Below, one piece after another: positions 36,411 to 46,303 of a DNA stretch of 64,000 nucleotides. Source of the stretch: Reichenbachiella agarivorans (GTDB lineage Bacteria > Bacteroidota > Bacteroidia > Cytophagales > Cyclobacteriaceae). The notes beneath the pieces are model-generated. The model was not told where the DNA came from and ran no database searches. It saw only the letters and a list, made by a program, of their open reading frames with translations. Made by a program: the position numbers and the translations under genes. The stretch is from contig NZ_CP106679.1 in NCBI RefSeq assembly GCF_025502585.1, forward strand, positions 2,821,501-2,885,500, read 5' to 3'. The number at the start of each line of letters is the position of its first letter. Within the stretch, counting starts at the first letter, position 1.

Positions 36411-38143
36411 GGTAAAATAATTTTGAAGGTAGTGCCAACACCAATCTCACTCTCAAAAGCAATTTGACCCTCTAGCTTTTCTACGGCGGACTTCAATAGG
36501 TACAGTCCCAGCCCTGTTCCTTTGGTGTCATTGTGTGCCCTAAAGAACATGTCGAAAATTTTGTTTTGGTTGCGTTCTTCGATACCAATACCCGTGTCAT
36601 GTACCAAGACGATGATGTCACGTTTTCTACCATATATCTTGATATTGATTACTCCTTTCTCATCTGGTTTTGAATACTTGATAGCATTTTCAATGAGGTT
36701 TTGGATAATGGTAGTAATTGTGCTTTCGTCTGTGTAGAAATCTAGTGTTTTGTCTATTTTGATTCTGAATTCCAAGTGCTCAAATTTGTCCATGTACCGG
36801 TACGAGTTGATGATTTCGTCCACCAGAGGCTCAAAGGAGATTTGGGTCTTTTCTAGTTTCTTTTCTTTGATTTGGGTGAGGCTGATAAAATCGAGAACAA
36901 TGTTATTGAGTCTATTGATTTCTTTGTTGTAGATGTCAAAATACCCTAGCGATTTTTCTTCGGATATTTCATGCTCTACAATGGAGTACAATCCCATCAG
37001 AGAGGAAATAGGACCTCTCAGGTCATGCGCCACTTTGTACACAAAAGTGTCTAATTCTTTGTTTTTTCTTTCTACACTTTCATTGATTGCTTTTTGCCAA
37101 ATTGCTTCTTTTTCGAGAAGTTCCATTTCGGACAAAGACTTGATACTGCTGATTACATTTTGGGTTTCTTTGTTGTCAACGATTGTTTTGTAATGAGTGT
37201 AAGATTCTAAGTATTGTAGTGCCTCTTCAGCTCTGCCTTCGGATTTGGCTATTTGGTACAGGACGTTGTAGGCCTTGTACATGATCAGGTAGTGCTTGGA
37301 TAATTCGCCGATGATGAGACTCTCGTGTAGTGAGATTTTTGCTTTCCTGATTTCGTTGTTGCGGAAATAGAGTACACCCAATTTATTGAGAGCCATCATT
37401 TGGCCTATTTGGTCACCTTTTTCCGTGTGTATGTTTTTGCTGAGATTGAATAGCTGCTCGGCACGATCATATTCTTCTCTAGCCAAGGCAACTTTTGCCT
37501 CTCCATAATAGGCGTATGCTAACCCTCGCTTGTCTTTGGTTTGCTTTTTGAGCTCAATACTCTTGAGTATGGTTGCTTCAGCCAGTTCTATCTCTCCTCT
37601 TTTGAGATAGATGCCAGACAGAGGGTTGTAGGCATTGGATATGCCGTTGATGTCTTCATTGCTCTCTGCGATTTCGATACACTTGAGGTAAGTTTCCTCT
37701 GCTTTGGAGTAGTCATTGAATACCTCGTAGATAGAAGCAATGGATTTGAGTGACCTGGCCTGTCCAAACAAGTCTTCGCTGTTTTTGAACAGTTCAAGAC
37801 TTTCGAGTAGGTATTTTAGCGCCTTGTGGTAATTGTCTGTTTTGTAAAGAATACTACCCAAGGTATAATAACACATCCCAAGTCCAGAGTCTATTCTGTG
37901 ATGCTCAAAATAATGAATGGCTTTGTTGGTGTATAACTCACTTTGAGCAGTATCGCTCAATATCATGTAGTAGTAGCCTAGGTAGCAGTTGGCATAGGCT
38001 TGATGGTAATCATCGTAGTTGAGAGCACATCGATTGATGACTTTTCTCGCAATATTGATAGCATCAGGAAGATCACTCACCCGCTTTGCAAAAGATTTTT
38101 TGAGCAGAGTGCCTAGTTTCCTATTGGATGATATGGAAGTCAT
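36404..38143 (-). CDS. Soluble TPR-containing sensor histidine kinase
   Basis: A 579-residue kinase without signal peptide or membrane segment. Residues about 40-330 form tetratricopeptide repeats (for example AYYGEAKVALAREEYDRAEQ). The dimerisation helix carries the phospho-accepting histidine in YKVAHDLRGPISS near residue 370. The HATPase domain has NLIENAIKYSK (N box), VHDTGIGIEE (G1) and GTGLGLYLLKSAVE (G2). No response regulator is adjacent, so it is an orphan. TPR kinases of this phylum usually have a membrane helix between TPRs and kinase; its absence suggests cytosolic signal input. Confidence 0.88.
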   Translation of the reverse strand: MTSISSNRKLGTLLKKSFAKRVSDLPDAINIARKVINRCALNYDDYHQAYANCYLGYYYMILSDTAQSELYTNKAIHYFEHHRIDSGLGMCYYTLGSILYKTDNYHKALKYLLESLELFKNSEDLFGQARSLKSIASIYEVFNDYSKAEETYLKCIEIAESNEDINGISNAYNPLSGIYLKRGEIELAEATILKSIELKKQTKDKRGLAYAYYGEAKVALAREEYDRAEQLFNLSKNIHTEKGDQIGQMMALNKLGVLYFRNNEIRKAKISLHESLIIGELSKHYLIMYKAYNVLYQIAKSEGRAEEALQYLESYTHYKTIVDNKETQNVISSIKSLSEMELLEKEAIWQKAINESVERKNKELDTFVYKVAHDLRGPISSLMGLYSIVEHEISEEKSLGYFDIYNKEINRLNNIVLDFISLTQIKEKKLEKTQISFEPLVDEIINSYRYMDKFEHLEFRIKIDKTLDFYTDESTITTIIQNLIENAIKYSKPDEKGVINIKIYGRKRDIIVLVHDTGIGIEERNQNKIFDMFFRAHNDTKGTGLGLYLLKSAVEKLEGQIAFESEIGVGTTFKIILPY

Positions 38144-38580
38144 TCAGGTAGATGTAATTAATTTTTCTCAAATTAGTGCTGCTTGCAATCCCAAATATAA
38201 TCAGCTATTTGAATTATGCACTATTTTCTCTAAAGTCGACTGATATTTTCAAAGTTTTATTAAAATGATTAAACAAAATAAGGTTCGTGGTTCTTATTAA
38301 GTCGTCAGAATCAGAGAGGTGGGAGACTGTGGTGGGTGGTTAAATGAATTGAAAATCAATTGTTTATAACTTGCGGAATTGTGGTTGTGTGGATGAATTA
38401 GGTATAAATGGCTTCTATTTAAGTTCCTTTCGTAAGATCAATTATGGTTTACTTATCTGTTATTTTTGTTAAATCCCCTGATTTGTCAGGGTATAATTTT
38501 GGTTTGAGCATTAGATCAATTGATGTTTCATTTTTCGATTAATAAATGAGAGATTTGCCTGCAAATTCATAGAAGTTGGA
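38144..38580. other. 437-base intergenic stretch
   Basis: AT-rich sequence between the divergent kinase gene and the small membrane protein gene. A -7-like box TAATTTTG lies at 38494-38501, 80 bases before the small gene, but without a -33 partner at the expected distance. Nothing else is recognised. Confidence 0.4.
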
Positions 38581-38712
38581 ATGAATCGCTCAAAAAAAAT
38601 ATTTTTAATTATCGCTATTCTGTTTTTGATTGTCCTTCTCTTTTTTGTCATGGATTTTGCCAAAAGGACAACTTTTAGAAAGCACACAGGTATGATATCT
38701 GTGGTACAATAA
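38581..38712 (+). CDS. 43-residue single-pass membrane protein
   Basis: A short open frame: a basic start (MNRSKK), one long hydrophobic helix of about 18 residues and a basic tail with FAKRTTFRKH. It ends 12 bases before the LptF/LptG-family gene on the same strand, and its layout (short basic N-terminus, helix, D-x-x-x-RTTF) is like small membrane proteins of Bacteroidota. The spacing suggests co-transcription with the permease. Function unknown. Confidence 0.65.
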   Translation: MNRSKKIFLIIAILFLIVLLFFVMDFAKRTTFRKHTGMISVVQ

Positions 38713-38724
38713 GACTGATTATCG

Positions 38725-40494
38725 ATGAAAAAGCTGGATAAGCTCATACTCCAATCCTTTATTGGACCTTTCATTCTTACATTTCTGGTCGCAGTATTTA
38801 TACTTTTGATCCAGTACATGCTCAAGTATTTCGATGATTTTATCGGAAAGGATCTTGGTTTGGGGGTTTTTGGAGAGTTGATGATGTACTTTAGTCTCAA
38901 CATGGTGCCTATGGCATTGCCACTGGCTATTCTGATTTCTTCCTTGATGACTTATGGCAAGCTAGGGGAGCATTTTGAGTTGACAGCAATCAAAAGCGCG
39001 GGGATTTCATTGCCTAGGGTTCTGCTTCCTACTTTTGTCTTTGTGTTCTTCCTTGCCATAGGAGCATTCTTCTTTAACAATTATTTGGTGCCATACGCCA
39101 ATCTTAGGGCTTATAGCCTACTGTATGATATCAAGCAGCAGAAACCAGCGCTTGACTTGAAAGAGGGTCAGTTTTATGCTGGGATTCCCAACTTTAGTAT
39201 CAAAATCAGGAAAAAGCACAAGGACGGCATTGCCATGTCTGATATTGTGATTTATGATCATACCAACTCGAATGGAAACAAAAAGGTGATTTTAGCAGAT
39301 TCTTGTCGGATGTACACTTTTATCAATGATCGCTACCTGATGATGGAGTTGTACCGTGGCAATTATTATGTAGAAGAGGAAAACCCCTCTACTGGTAAGC
39401 AGGATATCCCTCAGTTTGTACGGACCAATTTCAGTAGGATGGACTTGGTTTTTAGTTTGTCTTCATTTGATTTGGACAGAACTGACATGGATTTGTTTTC
39501 TGGGAATCGCTACATGAAAAGTGTCCATGAGTTGACTGAGAGTGTAGATTCTATGCGGATGGAGAGGTCGGAGGTGCATTTCAAATTGTACAATTCAGTT
39601 GCATCTAGTTATCGTATGATTTTGGGAGGTTTCGTGCCCCCTACGGATGATTTGCTGCAAGCCCAATATAGAATTGATTCCATTCGTGAAGCCAAGGCAC
39701 AAAGGGATAGTGCAGTGATGAACAATAGGCGTAGGGTAGTGGAAGATACTTTGGTCGCGGATAATGCAGAGGACAGAGCTAGGAGCAATAGAGAGTTGGG
39801 TCAGGGCAGGGTAAGATCGGATTCAACTCCTTCGATGCTTCAAAAACCAAATTTGTTTGGCAGTGCAAATAGCCAATCTTTCAAAAGCACGCTGAATCTC
39901 TTAGAATCTAAGAAAAAAGAAAAAATTGAGAATGATACTTTGTTCGTGTCCTCACTGATGTTGGATTCACTGAAGACCGAAGTAGATAGTTTTTTTGTGG
40001 ATTTGAAAAAAAGCAAGCAAGTGTTTACCAAAGCACTGGGCAATGCTCGCGGAATCAAATCGACGTTGAATAGCGCGATCAATCGTCAGACCTATTTTGA
40101 TCGATCGATTGATTCTCATGTGGTAGAGAAGTATAAAAAATATGCGCAGGCCTTTGCCTGTATCATTATGTTTTTGATCGGAGCGCCATTAGGCGCCATC
40201 ATCAAAAGAGGAGGATTGGGCATGCCAGTGATAGTAGGGGTGATATTCTTTATTATTTTCTATGTATTCACCAGTGCGAGTGATAAATGGGCGAAGGGAG
40301 GATTGGTCGATGGTATGTTGGCAGCATGGATAGCCAATATGGTTTTATTGCCCTTTGGTGTGTTTTTCATGATCCAAGCCTGGAAGGATGCCAAGCTTTT
40401 TGATACTGATTTTTACAATGTAATACTGGAGAGAGCCAAAAAGATGTGGGAGAACAGAAAGGATTTGCTCGTGAAATTACCATTCTCTAAGTAG
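38725..40494 (+). CDS. LptF/LptG-family LPS export permease
   Basis: A 589-residue inner-membrane protein of the lipopolysaccharide transport complex. Three hydrophobic segments lie in the first 120 residues (beginning FIGPFILTFLVAVFILLIQY) and three near the C-terminus (about 470-570). The periplasmic beta-jellyroll (about 125-270) follows GQFYAGIPNFSIKIRKK. At 589 residues it is much longer than the usual 350-400 because of a charged, low-complexity insertion of about 200 residues (about 270-465) before the last membrane segments. Whether it is LptF or LptG cannot be decided. Confidence 0.88.
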   Translation: MKKLDKLILQSFIGPFILTFLVAVFILLIQYMLKYFDDFIGKDLGLGVFGELMMYFSLNMVPMALPLAILISSLMTYGKLGEHFELTAIKSAGISLPRVLLPTFVFVFFLAIGAFFFNNYLVPYANLRAYSLLYDIKQQKPALDLKEGQFYAGIPNFSIKIRKKHKDGIAMSDIVIYDHTNSNGNKKVILADSCRMYTFINDRYLMMELYRGNYYVEEENPSTGKQDIPQFVRTNFSRMDLVFSLSSFDLDRTDMDLFSGNRYMKSVHELTESVDSMRMERSEVHFKLYNSVASSYRMILGGFVPPTDDLLQAQYRIDSIREAKAQRDSAVMNNRRRVVEDTLVADNAEDRARSNRELGQGRVRSDSTPSMLQKPNLFGSANSQSFKSTLNLLESKKKEKIENDTLFVSSLMLDSLKTEVDSFFVDLKKSKQVFTKALGNARGIKSTLNSAINRQTYFDRSIDSHVVEKYKKYAQAFACIIMFLIGAPLGAIIKRGGLGMPVIVGVIFFIIFYVFTSASDKWAKGGLVDGMLAAWIANMVLLPFGVFFMIQAWKDAKLFDTDFYNVILERAKKMWENRKDLLVKLPFSK

Positions 40495-40514
40495 GTAGTT
40501 GTTCAATATTTGTA

Positions 40515-40522
40515 TAGCTTTG
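40515..40522 (+). promoter_or_regulatory. Possible -7 box of the rpsO promoter
   Basis: TAGCTTTG matches the consensus TAnnTTTG exactly and lies 29 bases before the rpsO start. No clear -33 box is visible at the normal distance. Confidence 0.35.
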
Positions 40523-40551
40523 CAGCTCATTTAATAAATTATTTACTAGTC

Positions 40552-40827
40552 ATGTATTTAGAAACAGAAAAAAAACAGTCTTTGTTCGAAAATCATGGTC
40601 GGTTAAAGTCTAAAGCAGATACGGGATCACCAGAGTCTCAAATCGCACTTTTTTCTTTCCGTATCAGCCATTTGACAGAGCATTTGAAGCAACACAAACA
40701 AGATCACTCTACAAGATTGGGTCTTTTGAAGTTGGTAGGTAAGAGAAGAAAATTGTTGGATTACCTATACAAAAACGATATCGAACGCTATAGAGCAGTA
40801 ATTGCTGATCTTGGTTTAAGAAAATAA
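40552..40827 (+). CDS. rpsO: 30S ribosomal protein S15
   Basis: A 91-residue protein with the S15 core: [20 protein letters not shown] near residues 24-43, the rRNA-contacting [19 protein letters not shown], and [13 protein letters not shown] at the C-terminus. The ATG at 40552 gives the normal start ([12 protein letters not shown]); the frame is open 14 codons further up without conservation. rpsO directly before pnp is a widely conserved order. Confidence 0.97.
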   Translation: MYLETEKKQSLFENHGRLKSKADTGSPESQIALFSFRISHLTEHLKQHKQDHSTRLGLLKLVGKRRKLLDYLYKNDIERYRAVIADLGLRK

Positions 40828-40838
40828 AATATGCGCAA

Positions 40839-40869
40839 AAAGGGAATTCATAAAAGATGGGTTCCCTTT
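40839..40869 (+). terminator. Weak hairpin between rpsO and pnp
   Basis: An 8-base stem, aaagggaa and ttcccttt, encloses a 15-base loop, followed by a pyrimidine-rich but mixed tail. It may be a partial terminator or a processing site of the rpsO-pnp transcript. Confidence 0.4.
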
Positions 40870-40952
40870 CTTGTTACTTTCTCACTCCTTTTATTACAAA
40901 TTTTGACATTCACTCACACTCAATCATTTAGTCAAAATTTAAAACTTTATTT

Positions 40953-43094
40953 ATGTCACTAAACGTAGTAAGTAAATCCGTCAAACTAAGTGATGGAAGA
41001 GAGATTACTATTGAAACCGGTAAATTGGCCAAGCAGGCAGACGGATCAGTAGTATTGAAAATGGGCAACACCATGTTGCTAGCAACGATTGTATCTGCAA
41101 CAGATGCAAAGGAAGATGTAGATTTCTTGCCTCTTTCTGTAGACTACCAAGAGAAATTCGCTTCAGCAGGTAAGATTCCTGGTGGCTTTTTGAAAAGAGA
41201 AGGCAGACTTTCGGATCAGGAAGTACTGATTTCTAGATTAGTAGATAGAGCTTTGAGACCTTTGTTTCCAGAGGATTATCACGCAGACACACAGGTATTC
41301 ATTCAGTTGATTTCTTTGGGTGACGATGATTTGCCAGATGCATTGGCAGCATTTGCTGCTTCTGCTGCATTGGCAGTGTCTGATATTCCATTCAATGGAC
41401 CTATCTCAGAGGTAAGAGTTATCTATAAGGAAGGTCAATATTTGATCAATCCTACCAAGACACAATTGGTAGGTGCAGATTTGGATATGATTATTGCTGG
41501 TACATCTACTGACATCATGATGGTAGAGGGTGAGCTTCAAGAAGTGTCCGAAGAAGTAATGATCGGAGCGATCAAAGCGGCACACACTGCTATCATTGAG
41601 CAATGTGCGCTACAAGTAGAGTTGGCTGCTGCTGTAGGGTCAACTGTAAAAAGAGAATACTCTCATGAAGATCATGACGAGGCATTGGCTGCTGATATCA
41701 AAGCAAAAACTTATGATCAAGTTTATGCGGTTGCCAAAGAAGGTCTTGCTGACAAGAACCTAAGAAAACAAAAATTTGGAGCGATCTACGATGCTTATGT
41801 AGAGACACTTCCTGAATTGCCAGAAGGTGAAGTTTACAGCAAATTCTTGTTGAAAAAATATTACCACGATGTGGAGAAGGAAGCCATCAGAAACTGTGTC
41901 TTGGATACAAGAGTAAGATTGGATGGACGTCAATTGGACGAAATCAGACCTATATGGAGTGAAGTAGATTACTTGCCATCAGCTCACGGTTCTGCAATCT
42001 TTACAAGAGGAGAAACTCAGTCATTGACATCTGTGACTTTGGGTACCAAGATGGATCAGCAAATGATCGATGGTGCTGTACACTCAGGATATAGCAAGTT
42101 TATCTTGCACTACAACTTTCCAGGTTTTTCGACTGGTGAAGTAAGACCAAACAGAGGCCCAGGACGTAGAGAAGTAGGACATGGCAACTTGGCATGGAGA
42201 GCGTTGAAACCGATGCTTCCTCCTGATGAGGATAACCCCTATACAATCAGAGTGGTTTCTGACATCTTGGAGTCAAACGGATCATCATCTATGGCGACTG
42301 TTTGTGCTGGCTCGCTGGCATTGATGGATGCAGGTGTGTCGTTGAAGAGACCTGTGTCAGGTATCGCAATGGGTATGATTTCTGACCCAGTGACTGGCAA
42401 GTATGCAGTTCTTTCTGATATTCTGGGAGATGAAGATCACCTAGGTGATATGGACTTTAAAGTGACGGGTACTGACCAAGGTATTACTGCTTGTCAGATG
42501 GATATCAAAGTTGATGGTTTGTCATACGAAGTATTGACGGAAGCATTGATGCAAGCAAAAGCAGGTCGCGAGCATATTTTGAACAAGATCAAAGAAACTC
42601 TGTCTGAGACAAGAGCGGACTTGAAATCTCATGCACCGAGATCTACTACCCTCAGAATACCTAAGGAGTTGATTGGAGCGGTAATCGGACCAGGTGGTAA
42701 GATCATCCAAGAGATTCAAAAGGAATCAGGAGCTACGATATCTATAGAAGAAGACGATCGCAACGGTATCGTGACGATTTTCGCGACAGATGGTGGTGCG
42801 ATGGCAGAAGCACTCAGAAGAGTCAACAACATCACTGCTATGCCTGAGGAAGGTGAAGTATATGTGGGTAAAGTGAAATCTATCCAGCCATTTGGGGCAT
42901 TCGTAGAGTTCATGCCGGGCAAAGATGGATTGCTTCACATCTCTGAAATCAAGTGGGAAAGAGTTGAGAAAATGGACGGAGTACTTGAAGTAGGTGAAGA
43001 GGTGAAGGTTAAATTGATAGAAATAGACAAGAAAACTGGTAAATACAGATTGTCTAGAAAAGCAATTATTCCTAAGCCTGAAAAACAAGCTTAA
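40953..43094 (+). CDS. pnp: Polyribonucleotide nucleotidyltransferase (PNPase)
   Basis: A 713-residue 3'-5' exoribonuclease. Two RNase PH-like halves (about 1-230 and 310-545) include [20 protein letters not shown] near 50-69 and the catalytic-region [17 protein letters not shown] near 349-365. A KH domain carries [15 protein letters not shown] near 575-589, and the S1 domain begins [20 protein letters not shown] near 633-652. Length and order are normal. Confidence 0.97.
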   Translation: MSLNVVSKSVKLSDGREITIETGKLAKQADGSVVLKMGNTMLLATIVSATDAKEDVDFLPLSVDYQEKFASAGKIPGGFLKREGRLSDQEVLISRLVDRALRPLFPEDYHADTQVFIQLISLGDDDLPDALAAFAASAALAVSDIPFNGPISEVRVIYKEGQYLINPTKTQLVGADLDMIIAGTSTDIMMVEGELQEVSEEVMIGAIKAAHTAIIEQCALQVELAAAVGSTVKREYSHEDHDEALAADIKAKTYDQVYAVAKEGLADKNLRKQKFGAIYDAYVETLPELPEGEVYSKFLLKKYYHDVEKEAIRNCVLDTRVRLDGRQLDEIRPIWSEVDYLPSAHGSAIFTRGETQSLTSVTLGTKMDQQMIDGAVHSGYSKFILHYNFPGFSTGEVRPNRGPGRREVGHGNLAWRALKPMLPPDEDNPYTIRVVSDILESNGSSSMATVCAGSLALMDAGVSLKRPVSGIAMGMISDPVTGKYAVLSDILGDEDHLGDMDFKVTGTDQGITACQMDIKVDGLSYEVLTEALMQAKAGREHILNKIKETLSETRADLKSHAPRSTTLRIPKELIGAVIGPGGKIIQEIQKESGATISIEEDDRNGIVTIFATDGGAMAEALRRVNNITAMPEEGEVYVGKVKSIQPFGAFVEFMPGKDGLLHISEIKWERVEKMDGVLEVGEEVKVKLIEIDKKTGKYRLSRKAIIPKPEKQA

Positions 43095-43114
43095 GAGCAA
43101 TTTGATATAACAAT

Positions 43115-43151
43115 AAAAAGGTCATTCATCGAAAGATGAATGACCTTTTTT
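43115..43151 (+). terminator. Rho-independent terminator after pnp
   Basis: A 16-base perfect stem, aaaaaggtcattcatc and gatgaatgaccttttt, closed by a GAAA tetraloop and followed by T. It lies 20 bases past the pnp stop. Confidence 0.9.
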
Positions 43152-43297
43152 GTTTCCTGCGTATTCACAGGTATTAAGTTGACGGTAGTCTAATCTTTGA
43201 TTGTTTTATTTATTTTCGATCTCTTTGAATTCAGGAAATTTATTAGATTACTGCAAAATCCTTGATACCTAAGTTTTTAACATCAAAACCAGCGTAG

Positions 43298-44161
43298 ATG
43301 CGTCAACTTAAAATCACCAAACAAATAACCAACCGTGAGAGTCCTAGTCTTGAAAAGTACCTTTCTGAAATTAGTCGTGTTGAGTTAATTACGGCTGATC
43401 AAGAAGTAATCCTCGCCAAAAAGATCAGAGAAGGTGATACGGTGGCTTTGGAGCGGTTGATCAAGGCAAATTTACGATTTGTAATTTCTGTAGCCAAGCA
43501 ATACCAAAACCAAGGATTGACCCTTGGTGATTTGATCAATGAGGGGAATTTGGGGTTGATCAAGGCTGCTCAGAGATTTGATGAGACCAGAGGTTTCAAG
43601 TTTATATCTTATGCTGTTTGGTGGATTAGACAATCTATTTTGCAGGCATTGGCAGAGCAAGCTCGCATTGTTCGGTTGCCTCTCAACAGAGTGGGGTCTA
43701 TTTCCAAAATCACCAAAGCGTTTGCAACCTTGGAGCAAAAATATGAGCGAGAACCTACCAATGAGGAGATTGCCAATTTGCTAGAGCTGCCAATCGACGA
43801 TGTGATTCTGGCAGTGAGGAATTCGGGTAGACACGTATCTGTAGATGCACCATTTTCCAATGGAGAAGAAAGCAGTTTGCTGGATGTACTCATTGATGAT
43901 TCTGAAAAGGATCCTGACGATGGACTAGAATATGATTCCATGAAAAGCGAAGTGAAAAGGGTGCTATCGACCTTGACGCATCGTGAATCACTGGTGCTCA
44001 ATTACTATTTTGGTTTGGAAGATGGGCATCCATTGACACTGGACGAAATAGGGCATAGAATCGAATTGACAAGGGAAAGAGTCAGACAAATCAAAGAAAA
44101 GGCAATCAGACGATTGAGACATACGACAAAAGCTCAAAACCTAAGAGTCTTTTTAGGATAA
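43298..44161 (+). CDS. rpoD: Primary RNA polymerase sigma factor (RpoD/SigA type)
   Basis: A 287-residue sigma-70 factor. Region 1.2 starts at [20 protein letters not shown]; region 2 has [20 protein letters not shown] and [15 protein letters not shown]; region 3 has [17 protein letters not shown]; region 4 has [20 protein letters not shown]. There is no region 1.1, as in the housekeeping sigma factor of Bacteroidota, which recognises TTTG/TAnnTTTG promoters. It is most likely the main sigma factor of the cell. Confidence 0.95.
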   Translation: MRQLKITKQITNRESPSLEKYLSEISRVELITADQEVILAKKIREGDTVALERLIKANLRFVISVAKQYQNQGLTLGDLINEGNLGLIKAAQRFDETRGFKFISYAVWWIRQSILQALAEQARIVRLPLNRVGSISKITKAFATLEQKYEREPTNEEIANLLELPIDDVILAVRNSGRHVSVDAPFSNGEESSLLDVLIDDSEKDPDDGLEYDSMKSEVKRVLSTLTHRESLVLNYYFGLEDGHPLTLDEIGHRIELTRERVRQIKEKAIRRLRHTTKAQNLRVFLG

Positions 44162-44212
44162 TATCTTATCAATAAATTCAATTTCATCTAAACTTTTTTT
44201 GATCGAAAATGT

Positions 44213-44244
44213 TCTGCTATTGGGGAACGGAAAATCTATATTTG
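44213..44244 (+). promoter_or_regulatory. Probable trxB promoter
   Basis: TATATTTG at 44237-44244 is a perfect TAnnTTTG -7 box, and TCTG at 44213-44216 is a three-of-four match to the -33 TTTG with a 20-base spacer. The start codon of trxB is 34 bases further on. Confidence 0.5.
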
Positions 44245-44278
44245 CGTTCATCAAGAGTGACAATTCAAGATTATTAAA

Positions 44279-45226
44279 ATGACAGAGGAAAAAGTAAAAG
44301 TACTAATCATAGGTTCGGGTCCTGCAGGTTATACTGCAGCTATTTATGCTTCTAGAGCTGGTTTAAATCCAGTTTTGTACACAGGAGGTGAGCCAGGGGG
44401 ACAATTGACCACTACCAACGACGTAGAAAACTTCCCAGGCTATCCTGAAGGAATCAATGGCCCAGCGATGATGATGGATTTGCAAAAGCAAGCAGAGCGC
44501 TTCGGGACAGATATCAGATATGGCTTGGCTACATCTGTTGATTTTTCATCCTACCCACATAAAGTAATAATCGACGAAAAGCATGAAATCACTGCTGGGG
44601 CGGTGATAATTTCTACAGGTGCTAGCGCACAGTATTTGGGTCTTGAGTCTGAAAAAAGACTGTTGAATTTTGGTGTGTCGGCTTGTGCGGTATGTGACGG
44701 CTTTTTCTACAAAGGAAAAGTAGTAGCTGTCGTAGGTGGAGGAGATACTGCTGCAGAGGAGGCTACTTATTTGGCTAACATTTGCCCAAAAGTTTACTTG
44801 TTGGTCAGAAGAGACGAAATGCGTGCCTCTAAGATCATGCAAGAACGAGTAAAAAAGACACCAAACATAGAGATTCTATGGAATACCTCAGCAGAAGAGA
44901 TCTTGGGAGAGAGTGAAGTAGAAGGTATGAGAGTGGTCAATAATGTAACAGGAGAGAAAAAAGAGATTCCTCTCAGTGGATTTTTTGTAGCCATAGGCCA
45001 TAAACCTAACACAGAAATATTTAAAAAGTATCTTGATACAGATGAGGCAGGATATTTGCTAGTACAGCCAGGAACCAGTAAAACAAAAATCGAAGGGGTA
45101 TTTGTCACTGGGGATGCAGCGGATCGAGTGTACAGACAAGCAGTGACTGCAGCAGGTACAGGCTGTATGGGTGCTTTGGATGCAGAGCGGTTTTTGGCTG
45201 CAAAGGAGTTTGAATTAGCAGAATAA
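44279..45226 (+). CDS. trxB: Thioredoxin-disulfide reductase
   Basis: A 315-residue flavoprotein. VLIIGSGPAGYTAAIYASRA at residues 8-27 binds FAD, the redox-active CAVC is at 136-139, the NADPH loop is VVGGGDTAAEEATYL, and VFVTGDAADRVYRQAVTAAG closes the FAD site. It is the normal low-molecular-weight TrxB and clearly distinct from the CPYC flavoprotein at 15.85 kb. The M23 peptidase gene follows after 20 bases, with bshB1 beyond; with bacillithiol also in play this neighbourhood contributes to thiol redox balance. Confidence 0.96.
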   Translation: MTEEKVKVLIIGSGPAGYTAAIYASRAGLNPVLYTGGEPGGQLTTTNDVENFPGYPEGINGPAMMMDLQKQAERFGTDIRYGLATSVDFSSYPHKVIIDEKHEITAGAVIISTGASAQYLGLESEKRLLNFGVSACAVCDGFFYKGKVVAVVGGGDTAAEEATYLANICPKVYLLVRRDEMRASKIMQERVKKTPNIEILWNTSAEEILGESEVEGMRVVNNVTGEKKEIPLSGFFVAIGHKPNTEIFKKYLDTDEAGYLLVQPGTSKTKIEGVFVTGDAADRVYRQAVTAAGTGCMGALDAERFLAAKEFELAE

Positions 45227-45246
45227 TTAATTGACGATTTAACAGA

Positions 45247-46281
45247 ATGAGAAGAAGCATGGTTGTAGGCTTCTTTCTATTCTTATTGATATCTTCAGAA
45301 TCCTTTTGTCAGGAAAAGAGACGAAAGGATTTTTTACGTTTCAGGGATAAGAAAATAGAAAGCAAGTTTGATCTTGACACGATCAATGTAGTAGAAGAAA
45401 ATTGGTTTTCACTGGATGATACCTATCTCGATAGTCTAGCTTGGGAGGAGCAGCAGTTTCTAGAATCAGAGATGAGAGAAGAGCAGATGGACTCAGCAGA
45501 GATGAGTCAAATGGTACTGTTCTATAATACACCCGTGGAGGTATCGGAGCAGTTGCTCATCGATTCAGTTTGGGTTACGATCAGGGAGTATTATAGCATT
45601 TGGAGCTCTACCAAAGTCAATCCCTATGAGTTGGACGGAGAGCAATTTCAAGATACGGTTCGGTTGCCTTTGACTTTTCAGAACCCACAGTTGGATTGGG
45701 CCATGCCATTGGAGCAAATGACCATCACCTCACCATTTGGGTTGCGACACTGGAAGTGGCACTATGGGGACGACCTTCGCCTCAATACTGGGGACTCAGT
45801 GAAGGTAGCTTTTGACGGTATCGTCAGATTGGCTATGTATGATCGCTATGGCTATGGCAATTATGTCTTAGTGAGGCATTACAATGGCCTTGAAACCCTG
45901 TATGGGCATCTTAGCAAGCGTTTGGTAGTGGCAGGAGATGTGCTCAAGGCAGGAGATGTATTGGGGCTAGGAGGGAGCACGGGACGTAGCTCTGGGCCTC
46001 ATTTGCATTTTGAAGTGCGCTATCAGGGCAATGCAATCAGACCTACAGAAGTGTTTAATTTTGAAACAATGAGCCTCAATACTGAGGAACTAGAGATCAA
46101 TGCTTCTACATTTGATTACTTGAAGGAAGCCCGGATGATCAGGTTTCACAAGGTCAGAAGTGGTGATACCTTGAGTGGAATCAGTCAGCGCTATGGTGTT
46201 TCTATCAATAAAATATGTAGTTTGAATGGAATAAGTAGGAAATCCATCCTCAGAATAGGACAGAGGTTGAGGATTACTTAA
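45247..46281 (+). CDS. M23 peptidase with C-terminal LysM domain
   Basis: A 344-residue exported protein. The signal peptide ends near SFCQE. The peptidase domain (about 155-280) has the zinc-site motifs: LRHWKWHYGDDL (first His and Asp) and the HLHFE motif at about 256-260. A LysM module (about 298-344) begins HKVRSGDTLSGISQRYGV. It probably cuts peptidoglycan cross-links or activates an amidase in the periplasm. The order (LysM after the peptidase) is a common Bacteroidota variant. Confidence 0.9.
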   Translation: MRRSMVVGFFLFLLISSESFCQEKRRKDFLRFRDKKIESKFDLDTINVVEENWFSLDDTYLDSLAWEEQQFLESEMREEQMDSAEMSQMVLFYNTPVEVSEQLLIDSVWVTIREYYSIWSSTKVNPYELDGEQFQDTVRLPLTFQNPQLDWAMPLEQMTITSPFGLRHWKWHYGDDLRLNTGDSVKVAFDGIVRLAMYDRYGYGNYVLVRHYNGLETLYGHLSKRLVVAGDVLKAGDVLGLGGSTGRSSGPHLHFEVRYQGNAIRPTEVFNFETMSLNTEELEINASTFDYLKEARMIRFHKVRSGDTLSGISQRYGVSINKICSLNGISRKSILRIGQRLRIT

Positions 46282-46303
46282 GGAATTCTAAAGTCAAATA
46301 AGT

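Noticed and set aside
38511-38903. A 130-codon minus-strand frame before the LptF/LptG gene
   Set aside because: It covers the start of the permease and the small membrane protein gene, both of which have better coding features.
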